From Plazaster borealis (taxonomy: Eukaryota > Echinodermata > Asteroidea > Forcipulatida > Labidiasteridae), in the NCBI GenBank assembly GCA_021014325.1, contig CM037473.1:6389501-6453500 (forward strand): a stretch of 64,000 nucleotides of DNA, written 5' to 3'. Under the pieces are notes generated by a model. The model was given only the letters and a program-made list of their open reading frames with translations, searched no databases and was not told the DNA's origin. Below are positions 23,301 through 32,300 of this stretch, one piece after another; position 1 is the first letter of the stretch, and each line of letters starts with the position of its first letter. The position numbers were made by a program, and so were the translations under genes.

Positions 23301-26300
23301 TAGGGACTGGATACCCAATCCACGTAGTGCCCCTGGCGTGATTTCAACCGGGGTCCTAGAGGTGGAAGGCGAGTAAAGATACCACTCACCAACCCGACCA
23401 CCCGTCTACTGCTGCTTAAGCAGAACATATTGCTTAACAATTTTCTGTTTGCTATTACAGCAAAAATAAGCAGGATACCAGTCACAGATGGTACTTGTTA
23501 CGTGTTTTTTTTCGCTGGTACCCTTCTTATGGTAAGCATAATTTTGTTGTGCTTTTTGTTCTTTATAGCAGCTCCATGAAATTGGTTCACTGCTGCTTAA
23601 GCAGAACATATTGCCTCACAATTTTCTGCTTGCTTACAGCAAAAATAAGCAGGATACCAGTCACAGATGGTACATGTAACATGGGTTTTTTTTTTGCTGG
23701 TAACCTTCTTATGGTGAGCATAATTTTGTTGTGCTTTTTGTTCTTTAGCAGCTCCATGAAATTGGTCCATTCCTGCTTAAGCATAACATATTGCTTAACA
23801 ATTTTCTGCTGCTATTTCAGCAAAAATAAGCAGGATACCACAGATGGTACATGCAACATGGTTTTTTTTGGCTGGTAACCTTCTTACGGTAGGCCTAAGC
23901 ATAAGTTTTCTTGTGCTTTTTGTTCCCGATCATTTCTCACCTGTGGTGCTACGTAGTACGGTGTAAAATGGGGTGTTGTTAAAGATCCATCGTCAACCTT
24001 AGCAAAGCCGAAGTCAGACAGCTTCACTGGGGAATTCTAAAAAACACAACCAAAACAAAAAACCCAAAAACAATTCTTAAAAATTGGATTAAAGTAAAAC
24101 ATGATAAGTCTAGTATACTCAAATGATTTGTGACTTTTTATCCAAATCATAGTTTTGATTTCATTATAGGCAGTTTGGCTGGAATGTGGACCACATCCTT
24201 CCATTTCCTCTACTCCTTTTTGTTACTCCACACCTAACCTTGATCAAGGCGCGCCAGCCGTACAGAAAGATTTTAGTTGCATTTTGCCCTGATTTTAATA
24301 GTTAACTATAATAATGCCACAAACTCCAGTTCACCCCCACGCTCACAGTGCGTTGATCCACACACTCTTACTGCCTGTAGGCCCTACATCCAAACTACAA
24401 CCGTAATGTACATATACACACGTGTAGATGTTGTGTGTACATAACATGTAGTGTGTATGATTGACAATACATGTGCGTAGACTGTGTGTGTGTGTACGTG
24501 GACTATCAGAGTGTGCGACTGTGTATCATCCTTACGGACTCCGTGCGTGGGTAACTACCAGGGCAAAAGGTACAGCGTGCAAGACAGCCTTGACAAGGCT
24601 ACTCCACACAAAGTTGTTTGGACTTAGATAATATTGGAATGCCTGACCCTGTGATAAGCAATGGTTACATCGGCCTGCCGGCCGAAATCCTTCTAAATCC
24701 TTCACTTGGGCAATTGGATATAGGAGGAATTAGGACTGTAAGGGTTAAGACAAAATATTCTCCAAGGAGTTCAGATAAATGTACAGGGGTCGATTTCACA
24801 AAACTCTTCCTAACTTAGGACTAGTCCTATAGGCAATGCTAAGAGATAGGACTAGTCTTAAGTTACTGGTCCTAACTTCAGATAAGACTAGTCTTATCTC
24901 TTTGTAAAATCCACCCCAGGTCGCTGAGATAAAGGAAACTGAATTCAGTTTTGGCCTGGGATACATGACTGGGTCTTACCACTGTACTATGTGCAAACTA
25001 TTACAATTTGTTTCTTTCAAATGCAAATTTGAATTCCTTCCCTATATACCTCCCCTACACAGCTTGATTGAAGCCACGCCCCCTGTTTCTTACCTCAGAG
25101 TTGTCTTTGAGAAGCAAATTTTCTGGCTTTAGATCTCGATGGGCAATGTTCAAGGAATGGCACCTAAGGATGGCACTGGCAATCTAAGAATATGACATAC
25201 AAAATAGAAAACACTTAAATTTCACAACTCAAGTTTACACCATCATTACCTTTTCTCCATGCTATAAACTGATTAACACTAGCAGAGTGTATAGCATTTG
25301 TACTGGTTGGAACCATTGATCTCTATTATATTGACTGGATAGGACACGTCGGGCGCGTTTGTACACGTTCGATGATCCACGGTGCGGCACGCAGTGTAGT
25401 CGCTCTAGACGGTTCACAAGTGAAAACACGCACGCGCAGGGGATTTGCTCACGCATAAACGTACATGAAACCTAAAGCAAAATGTCTATGCCTATTTGTG
25501 GTAAAGTTTACGTAACGTCTAATGATCACCCCCTTAAAACAGAGGAGTTTGCTGGATAAAATACACATACGGAGAAATCTATTCCATTTCAGATATCGTA
25601 TGCGATTAGGATCTTACAGTGATCAAACAGATCCGGCTAGAAGACAAAAGACTAGTGTTAAAAACAGTCAAAGTATAACGTTAAGCAGATAATCAATACA
25701 GACTAAAACAATTACTTGGTGAATGGAAATTCAAATTTTCTGAACTTCTTTGCGTCTGGTGTTCTGACACCCGATAACTGCACAATAGTTCACCATTGTT
25801 GTGTGTGAACCTTTGGGTTTTATTTAGATTACTTTCACATCTTGTTATAAAACTGAGTAAAAATGAGTCAATTTTGTTGCAAATAAATTTGCTCCGGCAT
25901 GAAACTTCATTGTTTGCGTTGCGTGCAGAATGGTGTGACGACCCCGCGTTTCAATTTTCAAATCATCTTGAAAATACGCGCGCGTTGACGCATGGTGGCG
26001 CAACGTGTCCTATCCAGTCAATATAATAGAGATCAATGGTTGGAACACAACATGTGATCTTCAAATGACCTTTGGGAAAGTTCATGTTGTGACCAATGGG
26101 AAGTCAGCTTTGTGTGCATGCCTTGACTGCAGTCATTGTTTTTCTACATCTTTGTTTGCAATTTTAAAAGTAAAACAATTGCAGCTAAAATGCATGGCTT
26201 TACACATGAGGGCACTGCTGGTGTTAAAAAATTCAAAAAGTGCTTATCAAATTTATTCAACTGAGCAAAAATTAGCAGAGAACCAGTCATAATCATTACT

Positions 26301-29300
26301 AAAAATTTTGGCTGGCAACCCGTTTCTGTTATGCACAATTTAATACACTAACTATAGGTGATCTGTGAGATTAGTTACTCTATGAAATTAGCCATTGTAC
26401 CCACAGGAAATGTGAATAAATTCACTTCCCAGTCCGACAGTTAAACAACTTAATAAGTCAAACAAGAATTTAACTTCTTAAAGATGCTATTGTAAGTCTG
26501 AGTTTTGGCTGATTTGATGCGAAATTTCAATTAAAATTTTAAAAAGCTATTTTTATAGATTCAAGAAAGTTACATAAGCTTTCATTTAAGGTACATGTAC
26601 TGCACTAACACATTCCACCAATGACAAGTGGTAGTTATTTGACAACTAAAAATTAATTTGTCGGGATCCCCACATCATCTTACGTCCATCAGTCATGTAC
26701 AAACAATGTTGCATTTTATGTATTTTGTACATTGTCCGTGGCATGTGCAAATTTCTTATGTTTTTCAATTTGAAACAGCATCATCTGTCAAAATTCTTTC
26801 AAAGAAAAAAATATCATTAAACAACTTTCTGTCAGTGAAAATTGGGCCATTCAACTTTGATTTTGACAAAACTGAAAGTAAAAGTTTCAGTTGGAATATA
26901 ACCTACATTATGTGTGTTGGTTTTAAAATAAAAACCAACATGACTGTAAATGATTAATTTATACAACAAGGAAGCAAGACATTAGCCAAGACAACCCAAC
27001 GCTATTCCTTCCCACGATCTTAACGAAACACATCTACCTGGACGGTTTGTATCACAAGGTCTACATTAGCCTTCCCTTCATGTCTTATCCAACCCCTTCC
27101 CTCTCACCCATCCCTCCTCATTTCATCACATCATAAATCATGTCTCAGACTTTCAAGCAAACTTTGAGAGATACCCGGGGCTCTCTCCATAGATCGCCTC
27201 AAACTCCATCCTGGTCTCTTATCGTCAACCTTTCCCCCTCACCCCCCTGTCAGTAAATTTAACAAGTCCTTCCTGAGTATTGGATTTCATTAAAGGGAAG
27301 TGAGGAGATTAACTGAATCGCAGACTTGTTAATAGTGGGAAACAATCAGAAACACGGCAAACGTGCGTCCAAACAAAAAACTTTAGTCACGGTTTGCAAA
27401 ACTTTTCCACCCAAACTTTACCACATGCTAAGGTATTAAAAAAAAATACTTACTGATGTCCAGAATAGAATTTCACTGGGTAAATTTTTAGCATGTTTGA
27501 AAGAAGTAATGGGACATAAAAGAAAATTACAGTATGTCCCTTTTTTCGATAAGTATAGTTCGGAACCCCTAACCCTTCCCCCTCCCCCACCCTGTGTGTC
27601 GCCTGTCTGACTGTGTGTCCCTCCGTTGATTAAGCATGATTCAAAACCACAACCCCTTCCCCCACCCTGTGTGTCACCTGTTCGACTGTGTGTCCCTCCT
27701 TTTATTCAATGCATGGTTCAGAACCCCAACCCCTTCCCCCACCCTGTGTGTCACCTGTATGGCATATCTGATGGCTCGTGACTCAGTGAAGCCTTTCTGT
27801 TGACTGATGCGATCGAAAAGCTCCCCACCATCCATGAGCTCCATCACCATCAGGAGTCGTGGGCAGGGCTGAGTCTCGCCTGGGAATTGCACCTGAAATT
27901 AAGTCCAACAATTATCAATCACAATAAATCAGTCTGTGCAGAGGAATAAAGCTTTCAAGAACCATTTAATGAGTACTAAAAATAAGTTTTTTTCTATTTG
28001 AGGCACAAAAGTGCAGCAGTAGTTCCTCAGTGATTAGGGCCTACGTACATAGCTCTGAAAGTGAATGTGTTGATCACGGATTAAATCCATCCTTATACAG
28101 GGAGACAAACCAGCTTGGCATAGACCTCTTGCAATGGCCGTCATTGATGAGGTCAAACAATAGAAATGTGAATGCTTGTACACGCAGCACACAACTCAAA
28201 GCCAATGATAGGTCTTTATTGACCTCAGTGAGGGCGCTGTTTGGGCTTGTGACTTCATATGCAACCTTGGGTCTAATACATACTATGAAAAACTAGATTG
28301 TATTAATTGTACAGTTTTTTATGAGGAACCTGACAATTTTATGTCAACTTTCCTTTGACATTTTGATAAATCTCACTGGAAGAAAAGACAATTGGCAAAC
28401 AAATGTCGATTTGTAATCCTCTTGGTGAACCAGTTTGTATCCCAGGAAATGACATTGAAATTTGGAACATATTTGTTATTGCAACTTACATATTGCACTA
28501 TAAAAAACAATCAAAAATTTAATAATTCATTATGGGTTGAACAAAGAAAAATTGGCTAGAGCGGGATTGGAACCTGGGACCTCTGGATTAACGTACCGGC
28601 AATCTACCAACTGAACCATCTAGCCCTAATACTGGCGGTCTCTCTATTTGGTCAATATCTGTGTGCCAGTAAGAAGCCATTCAACCTGTTACTACCGTAT
28701 AACCAGGGATCCCACCCAAGTTTGCGATACAACCAGTGAAGCGGCAGGAGAGGGATCACCTTATGGATGCGCCTTTATTTATTTATTTCAGATATCAAAT
28801 AATAAACCACAAGGGAAACTGACTGGGTAAATTTTAATTAATTTGGGGTTGAACCTCTGATTATATTTACAGTATTAGTGTTACATGTCATGCGTGTGTT
28901 ACCGTTCAATAATACAAGTAGGCTATTTATAAACCACAAGGGAAAGTGACTTTGTAAATTTTAATACATTTTGGGTCAAGAACAAAGAAAAACGGACTAG
29001 AGCAGGATTTGAATCTGCCATTTACGGATATACAGGTTCTGGTTGAATGTTGCTTCTGATTGGCACCCGAACAAAGATATTGACAAAATAGGGAGACTGC
29101 CACAACTGGGGATGTAGATGGCTCAGTTGGTAAGAGCGCCAGCATGTTAATCCGGAGGTCGCAGGTTCAAATCGCGCTCAAGTCAAGTTTTCTTTGTTTA
29201 TAACAAAATTAATTTACATTTACCCAGCCAGTTTCCCTTGTGGTTTAGGCTTATTACTTAAAATGTAATAATTCGGTAAACAGGTAGTTGTAATCAGAGG

Positions 29301-32300
29301 TTTGTAATACCTTTCACATGTTGGCCCCATCCGTCGAGGCAACATGAAGTCTGACTTTTGGATCGGCAGGCCTATACATGTTTGTTGACTTACAATATGA
29401 ATTACATTTCCCCATTACATTAACCTACACACGTACGTATCTTAATGTAAATCTTCACAGGAAGTTAGGAAACTTCCCACATCTACAGCTGGGGCCAATG
29501 GTTAACTGGTGATTGTTTAGTGACATACGTAGGGCATGCGTACAGAAGTTGAAGTACAGATGAGATGACTCTAGTCATGTCATGTCAACGTGACCGGCGG
29601 CTCAACATGCGTTATCATTTGCATATAACTAGTCCACTCTGCACTGTGCTATGAAAACAGCTATTGATAACCAGCGATGCGACCATGCCCGGAAAGGCTG
29701 GTTCCAAATAATGTAGTCGACTAGAGTAGTCCAACTATCGTCAACTAGACATGAGTTTGGCATTAGGGGCCATTCATAATTGTCGATGTTTTTTAAATTT
29801 CGATTTTTTTTCGAATTAGTGGGTGGGTGGGTCAAGGTAAATAATTGAAAATCGAAATTCACTTTTCATTAAAAAAACAAACCCCAAAACGGAAAAAAGC
29901 TAGACCGTTTGACTTGCCTGCGTACAGCGTTCCTATGCGCGTGATGACCCGAGGTACAGTGTACGTACACGTACATTATAATTTGTACAGCATGCATGTG
30001 CGTGACTCGCCACTGTGCAAAAAACACCATGTACTTGGCCCATTATGTGAAACACCATTGGGAGGACGGCCCGCGTGTGATTCGGTACAACGGACGAGTT
30101 GACTTTTCTATTTTACTTGCAGCGGTCGAGTTGGAAAACGAACGTGTTGGACAACAGACGAGTTGAGCTTGTAAATTGAAAGCACAACTGTCGAGTTAGT
30201 ACAACGATCGAGTTGGTAAACGGTCGAGTTGGTCGGAATCGAGTTGGCAAGCGGTGGTCGAGCAGGCATGTGAGACCTCCGCGTCCAACATCGATCATCA
30301 AGCAGCTCTCACAGAGAGGGAACCTGGCATCGGGAAGCACTTTAAGTTTGCCTGTATAATCATATATCGCGGAACCACAAGGCGTGCATGAAAAAAACGG
30401 CACGTTAACAATAAATTGCGGCCCGCAGCTGGCCCGATATGCGGCTTGCGGTCTTCCATGAATACTTGGGCGAGTAGGGAAACACGCAACTCGAATTTCC
30501 AGGGTCAGAAAACGTGCGGTGGAGTCTAATTTTAACCTTGTTCCTGTATTTTTTAATGCAAAATTATAACCTCGTACTCATGAACACATCGCTCTCGCCG
30601 CAATTTTTTTTACCAATGTGCGTCGTCGACCGATCGTTAAATCACGAAGATTTCATTGCAAAAGAAGTTCTGTAAAACCGATCCTCAAATTACGAATCCA
30701 TGAAAGTTGCTATTGATGAAAACAAATGCAAGTACATGTACAATGCAAACAACATGTAGTTGTTTTTTTAATACTGGATAACAAATCAATTTTTTTATAA
30801 TCGAAATTAGGGGTGGGTGGGTGGGTCAAAAATCTTTGGAAAAAAGATCGAAATTTAAAAAACATCGACAATTATGAATGGCCCCTTAGGTAGTCGAACT
30901 ACGGTCAACGATAGTTCTTGCGCAAAATTGGCCTAGGGCTGTCATGAACATTTGGGATCAACATTTGGTATTGCTTTGCCATGTGCCACAAATCCAAATG
31001 GCGAAAATTTTTGTTTACTTGAAGTTAGGATATTAACATCCTGTCAAAATTTTTCGCACTTAAAGGCATCGTACACGTTTGGTAATGACTCCGATAACTA
31101 CTGGCAATAAAGACTTACTTGGTAAGAAGAACAGCAGCTTTGGATGGTATAATGCAGTTTGAGAAACTTTTCACTTCGAAGTACTGCGGTTATGGAAAAA
31201 TATATCACTTTTTATACCCCAAAACATTTGAATCTGAGAAGTGTGTATTCCAATGCAGATTATTCTTCCTGCGTGGACATACCGCTCCAGATTTTTAGCA
31301 ATATCTCAAAAACACTACCACCTTTTGAAATGAAATTTTCAAAGGTTAGTTTTATGGTATATATCTACAACTATAGGTTTGAAACAAACAATAGGCTCCA
31401 ATTGCCAAATGTGTACGATGTCTTTAAGGGTGTGCGATTGCAGTTGTGATTGGTCAATTCCTCAAGGGGTGGAGCTTAATGGATCAGTCTATTAATTATG
31501 TAAACATTTCTTACTTCATTTGCATAGACATCATAAACTGCCACGATGGCTGGATGTTTACTACACCGGCAGTGAAGATTGATCTCAGTCCTGGAGGCTG
31601 CTTTATCCGGAAGAATCTTCAAGGCGTACCTTTCATTCGTTCCATTTTTCTTACATGGCCATACCGGACCATTCACCCCTGTCCCCAGCTTCTGGTTCCA
31701 GTTGATGGTGTAGTCATCTACGATGGATGTGGTCTGAAGGTTAAAACAAATAAGAAGCAATGCTTGAAAATTTATCTTGACAAAAATTATTGAAATTAAT
31801 AGCCTAAATACTCAAATTGGCAATACAGTATGTAAAAAAACCATGTGGCAATCAATCAATATCCTGCAATTAAATTACAAAACTTTTTGCATTTCCATCT
31901 TTTGTAGGGTTCTAAGATCAACATCCATTGCTTCCTGTGTTGCCTTATTTTGTGAGTGTTTAAACTTTTTCTCTCTCTTCCCACCCTTGATTTTGTCCTT
32001 TCTGTTTCCAACTTCTTGTGGTCAAACCAGCCCCTTCCCTCCAACCAACCTTTGTCTCCTTATTCATAGTTTACCCCTTGCTTTTCCTGGGTGCTTTCTG
32101 CCCCTCTCTCTCTATTCATGTATTTCCACTTCTGATACATTTATAAATATACCTGGTTTGTTGTCATTTAACCTTTGAGAAAGACTCTGCTAGGGTCGAA
32201 ACGTCATGTCATTAACCACTATTTTTTTGTGTTTAAATCAACTTACACCTGACTAACTTCTTCCAACCCCACACCACAAAAAAACCCCACAACATATTAC

